The notes: a model not told the origin generated them from the sequence alone. DNA of 52,155 bases from an uncultured Mycoplasmatales bacterium (GCA_937936465.1 CALDDH010000022.1:1-52155); one strand, 5' to 3'; positions 18,434 to 26,515 are shown, numbered from the stretch's first letter. Numbers and translations are program-made.

Positions 18434-18856
18434 ATGGATAAATTACACAGGTTAATTGGTAGGATTGAAATTTTACCAACGGTTGAACAGTATGAGAAAT
18501 ACAAAGTTCAAGGAATGGATTTAAATGGAATTGCAAATTCAGAAAAAATAAAAATGATTCAAAAGAAAGATAGACAAGAATTTAAAACGGTAAAAGCAAG
18601 AATCAATTATTATAATAAAAATATTGATCAGTTTGAAAACTCTTCTATCTTTTCCATAGCAGGAAATAATAGAGTTGAAAAAGCGATTCTTTATAGTGAA
18701 TATGAAGTTACAGTCAATGCTTATGTATCAAAAATTACAAATGGTGAAAAGACTTATTACAAACTTGAATCGTTGGAAGATTGTAGAAAAATCAGTAGCA
18801 TTGAAAGGTCTTTAGTTTTATTTAGTGAAGACCAAAAGAATAATGTAATAGATTAA
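18434..18856 (+). CDS. Hypothetical soluble protein
   Basis: The 140-aa product starts after CAGGAGGGAAC. It has alternating charged and hydrophobic residues and a possible beta-rich C-terminal half (NAYVSKITNGEKTYYKLESL). No known family. It is followed by a terminator-like hairpin at 18865-18890, so it may end a transcription block. Confidence 0.45.
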   Translation: MDKLHRLIGRIEILPTVEQYEKYKVQGMDLNGIANSEKIKMIQKKDRQEFKTVKARINYYNKNIDQFENSSIFSIAGNNRVEKAILYSEYEVTVNAYVSKITNGEKTYYKLESLEDCRKISSIERSLVLFSEDQKNNVID

Positions 18857-18864
18857 TTTTAAAA

Positions 18865-18895
18865 AATGAAGGTGTAAATGCACTTTCATTTTTAT
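18865..18895 (+). terminator. Element hairpin 2 with T-rich tail
   Basis: AATGAAGGTG (18865-18874) pairs with CACTTTCATT (18881-18890) with one G-T pair, followed by TTTATTT. Confidence 0.65.
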
Positions 18896-18915
18896 TTATG
18901 AATGGAGGTGGTATT

Positions 18916-19059
18916 ATGAATGATAGTTCAGGAGAAGGTTCAAACATAGTAGGTGTTTTAATTATTGCAGTTATTTTTATTGCAGCAGTAATAATAGGGT
19001 TTAATTTACTTTTAGATGAAGGAAGTAATTTATTAAATCAATTACTAAATTTAAGTTAA
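18916..19059 (+). CDS. Small single-pass membrane protein
   Basis: The 47-aa ORF has a strong AATGGAGGTGG site. Residues 12-32 form one membrane helix (VGVLIIAVIFIAAVIIGFNL) between short hydrophilic ends. The small size and place directly before the pilin-like gene suggest a component of the transfer pore or pilus. Confidence 0.5.
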   Translation: MNDSSGEGSNIVGVLIIAVIFIAAVIIGFNLLLDEGSNLLNQLLNLS

Positions 19060-19125
19060 TAATAAAAAATAAAATGTTAGAAATAAATTATAAAAAATAA
19101 TTAAATTTATTTAGAAAGGAAATAA

Positions 19126-19398
19126 ATGCTTTTAAATTTAAAAATAATAGCAACAAATTTTTTAGCAATGACACCTGCAACTACTGTTGTAGAAGATGCA
19201 ACAAATGAATTAGTGAGATTTGCTGGAATAATAGTAGTATTTTCTCTTGTAGCAGTAGGTATTTTATATATATCTTCAGTGTTAAACCCAGAATGGAAAC
19301 AAAAAGGACAAAGTGTAGCAGTTACTGTAGTCATTGGAGGTATTATTATTGCAGCTGCACCATCACTCGGATCATACTTTACACAATTATTTTCTTAG
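19126..19398 (+). CDS. VirB2/TrbC-like small membrane protein (candidate conjugal pilin)
   Basis: The 90-aa product has a hydrophobic N-terminus ending near TPATT, then two membrane helices (about 31-52 and 63-82) joined by a short basic loop (NPEWKQKGQS). Size, two-helix layout and small residues near the second helix (VVIGGIIIAAAP) resemble VirB2/TrbC pilins, which are assembled into the conjugation channel. The assignment rests on architecture and on the T4SS genes downstream, not on a sequence signature. Confidence 0.55.
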   Translation: MLLNLKIIATNFLAMTPATTVVEDATNELVRFAGIIVVFSLVAVGILYISSVLNPEWKQKGQSVAVTVVIGGIIIAAAPSLGSYFTQLFS

Positions 19399-19464
19399 AA
19401 TAATAAGACTTGAAATACTTATCCTCTAAAGATCCCCCAAGGTATAGAAGATAAACAAAAACAG

Positions 19465-19487
19465 TGAAGGTACATTTTGTGCCTTCA
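19465..19487 (+). terminator. Element hairpin 3
   Basis: TGAAGGTACA (19465-19474) pairs with TGTGCCTTCA (19478-19487), one G-T pair, loop TTT. There is no T run. Confidence 0.55.
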
Positions 19488-19522
19488 TTATTAATAATTA
19501 AAAGAATGGAGAAAAATGTAAT

Positions 19523-20521
19523 ATGAATAACATAAAATTTCAAAATTATAGTGATTTATTATCTAGTTTAGATGGTAAAGAATTCAATGATTATATAATA
19601 TGTCGATGTCCAAGTTGTAAAGTTAAAGAAGCATTTATATACAAAAGTTCAAATAATTTAAAATGCAATCGTGAAAACCAATGTGGTGAAAATTATAAAA
19701 TAGAATTTATAGAAAAAAATCAAGAGTTACCTAAATTTAAAGATGATTTAAAAGTTGAAAGAGATAAATGTTTTAAATTTATAAACACTATGTTTTCAGA
19801 ACAATATTTTGATCACATAGAAGATTTAGAAGTTAATAATTACAGAGGATTACAAAATCCTGGTGATATATATAAAATTGATAATATCAAAGGTTTAGAT
19901 ATAAAAAATCCACAAGGTTTGTATGAGTATACAATTAAAACTCTTAAGCCAATGTTGAGCGACATTAATCAAAGAAATATTATGCATTGTTTGAGAAATG
20001 AGAATGGAAAGATTGAAACTATTCTTTTGAGAGGAGATGAAACTACAAAACTTAAAATCAAAGAAAAACAAATTAAATTAGTTTCAAATAATATAGATTA
20101 TTATAATAATTTTAAAGATGATTCTAATAAAATATTTTTATGTGAGGGCATGACAGATGCAAAAACATTAGAACAAAAATATAATGATGTTCAGATAATT
20201 GGTCTTACAGGTGTTTTAAAACAATCAAAGATGCTTAATTATTTAGAAAAAAATAAAAATAAAAACAAAGAAATAAATATTTTTTTTGATAATGATAAGG
20301 CTGGTCAAAATTCAAGTGAAAATATTAAAAATAAATTACAAAAACAAGGATATAAAGAAATCAAAATTATAAATAATTATAATTCATTTAAAGGAAATGA
20401 CATTAATGAATTACTAATGAATGGTGAACTTAATTCATTTTGTAAAAAAAATAATATTGATGATAATGAGAAAAGTCATCTACAAAATAAATTAACAGAT
20501 AATTTTTCTGATAATTATTAA
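19523..20521 (+). CDS. DNA primase (zinc finger plus TOPRIM), mobile-element type
   Basis: The 332-aa product resembles a short DnaG/phage-type primase. The N-terminal zinc-binding cysteines are Cys29, Cys32 (CRCPSC), Cys48 and Cys54. A TOPRIM catalytic region follows, with FLCEGMTDAKTLE (about 203-215, metal-binding Glu) and INIFFDNDKAGQNS (about 251-264, D-x-D), ending in GNDINELLM. It would make RNA primers for replication of the transferred strand or of the excised circle. A helicase domain is absent, so it must use the host or another helicase. Confidence 0.8.
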   Translation: MNNIKFQNYSDLLSSLDGKEFNDYIICRCPSCKVKEAFIYKSSNNLKCNRENQCGENYKIEFIEKNQELPKFKDDLKVERDKCFKFINTMFSEQYFDHIEDLEVNNYRGLQNPGDIYKIDNIKGLDIKNPQGLYEYTIKTLKPMLSDINQRNIMHCLRNENGKIETILLRGDETTKLKIKEKQIKLVSNNIDYYNNFKDDSNKIFLCEGMTDAKTLEQKYNDVQIIGLTGVLKQSKMLNYLEKNKNKNKEINIFFDNDKAGQNSSENIKNKLQKQGYKEIKIINNYNSFKGNDINELLMNGELNSFCKKNNIDDNEKSHLQNKLTDNFSDNY

Positions 20522-20551
20522 TAGAACAATAGTAAAAAGGAAAGGGATAAA

Positions 20552-20875
20552 ATGAGTGAACAAGAAATCGTATTAGCATATTTAGAAAAATTAAAAGAAG
20601 ATATAACTAAAAAAATAGAAGAAGTTGTTTCTGCAAAAATAGTATATTGGCATCCTGATGGAATGACAATTAAAGTATTAGAAAAATCAGGGGATAAAAC
20701 AAAAACACTAAATTATATATTTACTTTTAAATCAAAAAAAATTGAAATAAAAGGTACTTATGGTAGTGTGGGATATAGTTTTAACCACATAACTAAAGCA
20801 AAAGAAAAATATTTAATATCATTATATCAGCAACATAAATCAATTAATCATACAATGAATTTATGTAAAAAATAG
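20552..20875 (+). CDS. Hypothetical small soluble protein
   Basis: The 107-aa product has an AAAAGGAAAGGGATA site. It has a helical N-terminus and then short beta-like strands (KIVYWHPDGMTIKVLE, YIFTFKSKKIEIKG). No family recognised. It sits behind the primase and may be cotranscribed with it. Confidence 0.45.
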   Translation: MSEQEIVLAYLEKLKEDITKKIEEVVSAKIVYWHPDGMTIKVLEKSGDKTKTLNYIFTFKSKKIEIKGTYGSVGYSFNHITKAKEKYLISLYQQHKSINHTMNLCKK

Positions 20876-20915
20876 ATGTTTATTATTTTAATAATAAATA
20901 AAAAAGAGGAGGAAT

Positions 20916-21074
20916 GTGTTTGAGCAAATATTAGTTATAATAGTTATATCTTGTATAACAAATGTATTTATAATATGGATATGTTTCAGAAAATTATCCT
21001 ATAAACTAGAAAATAAAATAATTAAAAAAATGATGAAGCAAATTATATGTGAGAAAAAAAAAATGAAGAATTGA
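20916..21074 (+). CDS. Small membrane protein, 5' part of a probable slippage pair
   Basis: GTG start after GAGGAGGAAT; 52 aa with one membrane helix (about 4-23, ILVIIVISCITNVFIIWICF) and a basic tail. The frame stops eight bases after a run of ten A (21054-21063). In the -1 frame the run leads directly into the next ORF (EKKK-NEELIQKVK), giving a membrane-anchored coiled-coil protein. See the finding on slippage. Confidence 0.5.
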   Translation: MFEQILVIIVISCITNVFIIWICFRKLSYKLENKIIKKMMKQIICEKKKMKN

Positions 21075-21463
21075 TTCAAAAGGTAAAAATAATTATAAGT
21101 GAGCAAGAAGAACAAGATAAAAAAATGATACAACAAGAATTTAAAAATACAGATATTTTTAATAAAGAAGAATATAATTATTATAAAAAAGAAATTGAAG
21201 AATTTGATGAACAAGTGCAAAATCATTTATTACAATTAAGATATGAAAAACAATATCATATAAATTTTGATTTGAGTAATAAAATAACAAAAATAATAAG
21301 AGGACTGAACCAAGAAAATAGGAAAGTTATATCAACTTTTTTTTGGATAAACTCTAGTGATTTTGAACATAAAACAGAAAAAGAAATTAAAGAAATATTT
21401 GATATGGCTGAAAGTTACAGCGGTTTAGAAATAGAGATGATATTACTAAAAAATTTAATTTAA
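21071..21463 (+). CDS. Coiled-coil hypothetical protein, 3' part of a probable slippage pair
   Basis: Taken alone it would start at TTG 21071 (overlapping the previous TGA) with no good RBS; 130 aa, highly charged and helical. Read in the same frame from before the A10 run it continues the membrane helix of the previous ORF, giving one protein of about 180 aa. Independent translation, ribosomal -1 frameshifting, polymerase slippage or a simple mutation are all possible. The fold is a coiled coil (about 1-60) plus a helical end. Confidence 0.45.
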   Translation: MIQKVKIIISEQEEQDKKMIQQEFKNTDIFNKEEYNYYKKEIEEFDEQVQNHLLQLRYEKQYHINFDLSNKITKIIRGLNQENRKVISTFFWINSSDFEHKTEKEIKEIFDMAESYSGLEIEMILLKNLI

Positions 21464-21548
21464 TCTAGATAAATAAGTATATCATAAATCAAAGTCTAGA
21501 CTCAATATAATAATCACTTAAATTCACAAAAAAGCTTGTAAATATGGT

Positions 21549-21571
21549 ATAATATAAGAAAGAGCGGGGGG
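21549..21571 (+). promoter_or_regulatory. Possible internal promoter and strong RBS
   Basis: TATAAT within GGTATAATATAAG at about 21548-21554 and AGAGCGGGGGG just before the next start. The -35 box is poor. It would allow separate expression of the surface-protein block. Confidence 0.35.
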
Positions 21572-21573
21572 CT

Positions 21574-22302
21574 ATGATGAATAGAGTAAAAGCATTTAAT
21601 AAGAAAAATAAATACTTAACAATTGGTTTAGTAATAGCAGTATTATTACTAATATCAATAATAGGTATTAAATTAATATCAAATGATATTATGTATAAGT
21701 CATATCAACTTGAAGCAAGTGAACTTGCAAAGTATAATCAGGAACTTGAAATATATGAAGATATTAACCACATTTTCATTGATAGTAAAATAGATGATAT
21801 TGAGAGAAAATTAAATGAAGCCAAAACAAAAGAAGAAGAATATAATCAGACTAGAGAGAAATTAACTCAAGAAGCCATGGAACTTAATATAAAAATTACA
21901 GATGAGATGACAAATGAAGATATTGATAAAGCAATAGATGATAAGAAAAAAGAAATTAATCAAACCAAAAAAGAAGAGCAACAAAAAGAAGCAGAAGAGA
22001 CAAAACAAGAAAATACAGTAGATAATAGTTACTCAACAAATCAAGTAACTACAGATGAAAATAATTATACAAATGCAAATAATAATAACCAATCATCAAA
22101 TAATTATAATAGTAATACAACTACACCACAACCTGAACCTGTAATGCCAGATTATTGTTTCGCTACAGAAGATGAAGCAATTGAATATGGATATGCTCAT
22201 ATGGATGAATATGGGGCGTGGTCAACTATGGATTGTGGAGGAAGCACAAATTGGTATGCTGTTTATTGGGCAGATTTAGGAAAAATGCATTATGAAGTAT
22301 AG
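21574..22302 (+). CDS. Membrane-anchored coiled-coil protein with C-terminal extracellular domain
   Basis: The 242-aa product has an N-terminal membrane anchor (about 16-35), a coiled coil (45-145, EDINHIFIDSKIDDIERKL and following), a disordered Asn/Ser/Thr/Pro linker (about 150-188, ending PQPEPVMP) and a small C-terminal domain. That domain has two cysteines (about 194 and 221) and many Tyr/Trp (YCFATEDEAIEYGYAH, TNWYAVYW). The layout is typical of a surface-displayed protein of a transfer system. The final domain looks like a small cell-surface module but is not identified. It precedes the thioester adhesin. Confidence 0.5.
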   Translation: MMNRVKAFNKKNKYLTIGLVIAVLLLISIIGIKLISNDIMYKSYQLEASELAKYNQELEIYEDINHIFIDSKIDDIERKLNEAKTKEEEYNQTREKLTQEAMELNIKITDEMTNEDIDKAIDDKKKEINQTKKEEQQKEAEETKQENTVDNSYSTNQVTTDENNYTNANNNNQSSNNYNSNTTTPQPEPVMPDYCFATEDEAIEYGYAHMDEYGAWSTMDCGGSTNWYAVYWADLGKMHYEV

Positions 22303-22333
22303 GGATAAATAAATTAAATAAGTAAGATCGAAG

Positions 22334-22364
22334 ATGAGGGTGCAAAATGCACCTTCATTTTTTG
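22334..22364 (+). terminator. Element hairpin 4 with T tail
   Basis: ATGAGGGTGCA (22334-22344) pairs with TGCACCTTCAT (22348-22358) with one G-T pair and an AAA loop, then TTTTTT. Confidence 0.7.
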
Positions 22365-22395
22365 TATATCAAAAATAAAAAAAAGGAGTAATAAA

Positions 22396-24750
22396 ATGCA
22401 GAAAAAACTAATAGTAATGATTAGTATACTTAGTATATTGATTATAAATTGTACTATTTTACAAGGAAGTGAAATTGATGAAATAACTAAAGGAATAACA
22501 CCTCAAGAAAATGGAGGGTCTTATTATGTGCTTGATGATGAGGAACTAAATAAATTAAGTCAAAAGAATTCAAGTATGATACCTCACTATTCTAGTAATG
22601 TACGAATAGAAGATTACTATCATGCAGGAGGAATGTATGGACAACTACCGTACTACACCGTGGGTAGCAATATCATATTTTGTATACAACCCTCAAGCAT
22701 TGTATCTTCTCAAGGAGTTAGTACTGGGGAGAGTGGTAGTTACTGGTATGGACTAAATCCAGCAGAAAAATATGAAATAGGTGAAGTAATTAGTTATGGG
22801 ATGGAATATTATAATGATACAGGAAATAAGGATTATTTATTTGCCACACAAGTATTAGTATGGGAAGCAGTAGAACCAAATAACACTAGTACAGGGACTA
22901 AAACAGCTATCTCACCAGAAATAGATAAAATACATAATAAGCAAGTTAATCATCTAGTAAGACCAAGTTTTATGGGAACAACTAAAAATAATGCTCCAAC
23001 TCAAACATTGACATGGGATGGGTCAGAGTATTCAATTACATTGAAAGACAAAAATGGAGTATGGGATGATAAATTTTCAAGTTACGGAACATATGGAAAT
23101 TATAAAATTAGTAATCCAAGTGGAAGTAACAACGTTAAGATATCAACTACAAATGATTATGCTTCTAATTATAGTTATCAAACAACATTTCATCCATATG
23201 ATAATTATAATGTAAAGTTTTACGATGCAGGGCAAGACTTAGTGAGTACGTACGCAGACCCAGTGCCTGCTTATATGAACATCAAGATAAAACCCGCTAA
23301 AGGTAAAGGCTCATTAACTAAAGTAAATCAAAATGATGAGGCTATAGAGGATATAACATTCAATATTTACGATAAAGATACTAATAAGAAAGTAGATACA
23401 ATTACAACTAATTCATCAGGATATGCAAAAACTAAAGATTTATTAATTGGTGATTATTATGCTAAAGAAGTAATTAATAATAATAACCAGGTAGTTGAAC
23501 GTAATGAGAAATTTTATTTTGAAATAAAGCCAAACACAATGACAACAATAAAAGATAAGAATGGTGATATAACAATTGAAAACATTGAATATGGAGATGT
23601 TTATATAGAATATATAGCCGCGGAAATGTCGGAAGATACAATTAAAATAAGAATCAACAATGATGATGATTTAATAATACCAAATGAGAACATGACTTTA
23701 AAAATATACAATAACGATAAATTAATAATTGAAGATGAAATTGACTTGTCAAAAGAATTGGGTATTGATTTAACATATGAAATACCTGTTGATAATAGTA
23801 AGGACAATAATATTTCAGCAGAGCTAGTTAATAAAAATGGTACTCTATATGGTGAAAGTCAAACAGAAGTAACTAGATACTTACCTAGTCAAGAAGAAGT
23901 AGAATTTGTATGTAATGATAAAGTAGAAGTAGATACACCAATTGGTCAGGAAGTAGAGCAAAATAAAAATGGTGTTGCAACTGTAAAAGACTACTTTGAA
24001 AAATTTGAAACAAAAGGTTTTAAATGTGATCAAACAGTAAATGATGGACTAGCAAATATCACAGGGGAAGTTATTTACTCAAATGAGTTGCAAGATTTAG
24101 GATATGATAATGAAAATAGATATGGTGATATCACAGGTAATTTATATATGCCTTTAGATGACAAGACATTTGAATTTGAAAAAGAAACTCAAGGAAGATA
24201 TCCTGATAATTACAGAATTGATTTAAAACTTGCTGATGAACAAAAAGTGTTATTAGATAACTTTGTAATAGAAGCAGGAGCAGGAAGAGTGTATAGAACA
24301 TATGATGAGAAATATATACATGAGGGTGAAAATCATGCTGAATTTGAAGAGGGATACCGAGATGGTCTTGAAGAAATGATTTATATGGCAGAAGATTATC
24401 CATTGCCTGTAGGAATAACAGAAGATATTCAAAATAAAACATATGAATATCATGAAGTATTTGAGACAGTAGGATATAACAAAATAAATGTTGATGTATT
24501 TAATACATTATATTTTCATAAGAAATTAATATCAGTACACCCAGAATTAGCGATGTATTCACCGCAAATGGTACCAGTAGATAATGTGGCTCGAGATGAA
24601 GAAAAATATACAAGTGAATTAAAAGTAGAAGTAGGACAAGGAAGTTTAGATGACTTACAATCTGAAATAATACAATGGGATAACATATACTTAGGAGATG
24701 TAGATTACTTAGAAGAGAAATATGATATAACATTTGAATATAATAATTAA
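22396..24750 (+). CDS. Surface adhesin with TQXA thioester domain and SpaA/Cna-B-like domain
   Basis: The 784-aa secreted protein has a signal peptide at 1-25 (basic start, hydrophobic core, cleavage near ILQGSE). The first domain has the thioester-domain pattern: Cys96 in IIFCIQPSS and Gln152 in FATQVLVWEA, the TQxxxW motif. In this family the cysteine and glutamine form a thioester that binds host or partner surfaces covalently. Residues about 303-395 form a prealbumin-like SpaA/Cna-B domain (GSLTKVNQND, TFNIYDKDTN, GDYYAKEV), often closed by an isopeptide bond. The remaining 390 residues are unassigned. There is no LPXTG motif and no C-terminal membrane helix, so anchoring is unclear. In the transfer operon it most likely helps mating-pair contact. 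Confidence 0.78.
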   Translation: MQKKLIVMISILSILIINCTILQGSEIDEITKGITPQENGGSYYVLDDEELNKLSQKNSSMIPHYSSNVRIEDYYHAGGMYGQLPYYTVGSNIIFCIQPSSIVSSQGVSTGESGSYWYGLNPAEKYEIGEVISYGMEYYNDTGNKDYLFATQVLVWEAVEPNNTSTGTKTAISPEIDKIHNKQVNHLVRPSFMGTTKNNAPTQTLTWDGSEYSITLKDKNGVWDDKFSSYGTYGNYKISNPSGSNNVKISTTNDYASNYSYQTTFHPYDNYNVKFYDAGQDLVSTYADPVPAYMNIKIKPAKGKGSLTKVNQNDEAIEDITFNIYDKDTNKKVDTITTNSSGYAKTKDLLIGDYYAKEVINNNNQVVERNEKFYFEIKPNTMTTIKDKNGDITIENIEYGDVYIEYIAAEMSEDTIKIRINNDDDLIIPNENMTLKIYNNDKLIIEDEIDLSKELGIDLTYEIPVDNSKDNNISAELVNKNGTLYGESQTEVTRYLPSQEEVEFVCNDKVEVDTPIGQEVEQNKNGVATVKDYFEKFETKGFKCDQTVNDGLANITGEVIYSNELQDLGYDNENRYGDITGNLYMPLDDKTFEFEKETQGRYPDNYRIDLKLADEQKVLLDNFVIEAGAGRVYRTYDEKYIHEGENHAEFEEGYRDGLEEMIYMAEDYPLPVGITEDIQNKTYEYHEVFETVGYNKINVDVFNTLYFHKKLISVHPELAMYSPQMVPVDNVARDEEKYTSELKVEVGQGSLDDLQSEIIQWDNIYLGDVDYLEEKYDITFEYNN

Positions 24751-24754
24751 TAAG

Positions 24755-24777
24755 TGAAGGTACAAAATGTACCTTCA
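24755..24777 (+). terminator. Element hairpin 5
   Basis: TGAAGGTACA (24755-24764) pairs perfectly with TGTACCTTCA (24768-24777), loop AAA. The sequence is identical to hairpin 1; no T run. Confidence 0.6.
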
Positions 24778-24804
24778 TATTTATTTAATAGAATAGGGGG
24801 GAAA

Positions 24805-25857
24805 ATGAAAAGAATATTAGAAAGTGTGAATTATATTCTGAAAGAAATTAATAAAGCAATAGAAGTATTAAATAGTTTAAATAAATCTGATATTAAGAAT
24901 ATTTTAAAAAATAAAAGAAATAGTTTACTGTTATTTTTATTTGCAGCATCAATGGTTTTAATTCCACTAATTGATTTTATTGGATTTAAATATTTTATTA
25001 TCTATTTATTCCTTTTTTCTTGTCCATTTTATTGGATAATAGGATTTATAAATGATGCAATTAATGAATATAATATAGATAAAAAAATAAACAATAATAC
25101 TAATGAATTTTTAAGAAAAAAACAACAAAATACTACTTTTCCAATTCAAAAAGAAAAGGAAATGATAATTTTTAATATGTATAAATTTTTATCTAAGCCA
25201 ATAAGTAGAAAAAATGAAATACATGGTATTGCCTTTAATCAAGCTGGTCTAAATGAAAGGATTTGTATTATTTTCTTTAAAAAGAAATCAATCAATCCAT
25301 ACATAATAATGATTAATCCAATAATAGCAAATAATTCAGATGAATATTGTTATTTAAAAGAAGGGGAAGATTGCTTATCAATATCTAATAAAGTTAAAGG
25401 ATATGTACATAGGTATAAGGAAATTGAAGTTACATATCAAGATACCTCTGGAAAGAATCGAACTTTATTTGCATCAGATTCATTATCAATCAGGGTTCAA
25501 CATGAAATTGATCATTTAAATGGAATATTATATACAGATCATATTGATATAAATGATCCTTATAAAATTATCCATGGATCTATCGCTATTTCTAAGGAAA
25601 ATAGATTTAAAAACAATAAAACAATAATAATTATATATTCTATTTTAATAATTTTAGCATTAATTATTATTATCTTTGTTCCTATAATAATAATAATAAT
25701 CCTTCTTTTTATTCCAACAATGTATATGTTTAATATGCTCTGGATGTTCTTTAATGAGATTAAGAAAAACAAAAAAAATATTCAAAGAAAAATAAAGAAA
25801 AAATATAATAAATTACGTAAAAGTGTGAACACAAAGAAAGGAGAGGAAAATGCATAA
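24805..25857 (+). CDS. Membrane-embedded peptide deformylase
   Basis: The 350-aa protein starts after AATAGGGGGGAAA (an upstream in-frame start at 24754 lies in the hairpin and is rejected). Two membrane helices (about 40-58 and 62-82) precede a peptide deformylase domain. Motif 1 is GIAFNQAG (141-148, Gln146), motif 2 is EDCLS (188-192, metal Cys190; family EGCLS), and motif 3 is QHEIDH (232-237, metal His233 and His237, catalytic Glu234). Two more helices follow (about 272-295 and 298-315), then a lysine-rich tail. The positive ends put the enzyme domain on the cytoplasmic side. PDFs remove the N-formyl group from new proteins and are normally soluble. All catalytic residues are kept, so an active enzyme on membrane or secreted clients is plausible. 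The PDF call is firm; the role in the element is unknown. Confidence 0.82.
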   Translation: MKRILESVNYILKEINKAIEVLNSLNKSDIKNILKNKRNSLLLFLFAASMVLIPLIDFIGFKYFIIYLFLFSCPFYWIIGFINDAINEYNIDKKINNNTNEFLRKKQQNTTFPIQKEKEMIIFNMYKFLSKPISRKNEIHGIAFNQAGLNERICIIFFKKKSINPYIIMINPIIANNSDEYCYLKEGEDCLSISNKVKGYVHRYKEIEVTYQDTSGKNRTLFASDSLSIRVQHEIDHLNGILYTDHIDINDPYKIIHGSIAISKENRFKNNKTIIIIYSILIILALIIIIFVPIIIIIILLFIPTMYMFNMLWMFFNEIKKNKKNIQRKIKKKYNKLRKSVNTKKGEENA

Positions 25858-26515
25858 AATAATTAAAATATTAATTATTGTCACGATAGTATGTATTGTT
25901 TTTCAAAATTTAATTGATGATAATAATGATGAAAATAAAGAAACAACTGAAAATAATAATGCAAATACAAGTGGAAGTGATGAAAATAATAATATACCTG
26001 AAACCTGGGAGTATGATCAAATAATAGATGTTGATTCATGCTCAACTAAAGGTAATAGAAAAAAGAATGTAGTTGTTGATGTCGGTTACGATACTGAAAG
26101 TATAAATCGTGAATACTATGCTCTTACAAATGAATATGGACAAGTTGTAGAAGTATACGCAGAAGAAATTACTTTACAAGATGATGAAAAGGAAGAAGTA
26201 AGTGATGAGGGAAGATATTGTAATGATGAAGCAAAAGTACCTGGTGTTGAATCATCTGATCTTGATGAAGGACATATAATAGCAGATTCATTAGGAGGAG
26301 TTAGTAATTCCTACAACATTACACCACAAAATAGTGATTTAAATCGCTATGGGGATCAGGCTGAGATGGAAAGTATAATTAGAGAGAGTGAGGATACTAA
26401 AGAATTTTATGCAATTATTGAGTATAGAAATATACATACACAAATACCATCAAAATATTCATATACTTTTATGGCAGATGGAAAAAATTATGAATATGAA
26501 TTTAAAAATCAATAA
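25850..26515 (+). CDS. Membrane-anchored DNA/RNA non-specific endonuclease
   Basis: The 221-aa product has an N-terminal signal anchor (about 4-20), a disordered Asn/Asp linker (22-50) and a nuclease domain of the EndA/streptococcal DNase type. It contains DLDEGHIIADSLGG (137-150, catalytic His142; the usual DRGH is DEGH) followed by NITPQNSDLN (156-165), which carries the metal-binding asparagine. Two cysteines (64 and 124) may form a disulfide outside the cell. It overlaps the deformylase gene by 8 bp. Likely roles are cutting DNA or RNA at the cell surface during mating or harming competitors; DNA uptake is another possibility. Confidence 0.75.
   Translation: MHKIIKILIIVTIVCIVFQNLIDDNNDENKETTENNNANTSGSDENNNIPETWEYDQIIDVDSCSTKGNRKKNVVVDVGYDTESINREYYALTNEYGQVVEVYAEEITLQDDEKEEVSDEGRYCNDEAKVPGVESSDLDEGHIIADSLGGVSNSYNITPQNSDLNRYGDQAEMESIIRESEDTKEFYAIIEYRNIHTQIPSKYSYTFMADGKNYEYEFKNQ

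Noticed and set aside
20999-21226. Minus-strand hydrophobic ORF opposite the slippage pair
   Set aside because: Phenylalanine/isoleucine-rich product is what poly-A/poly-GAA coding DNA gives in antisense; no RBS.
24131-24778. Long open frames on the minus strand within the adhesin gene
   Set aside because: They lack ribosome binding sites, overlap a well-supported secreted protein and have the leucine/isoleucine-rich look of antisense AT-rich DNA.
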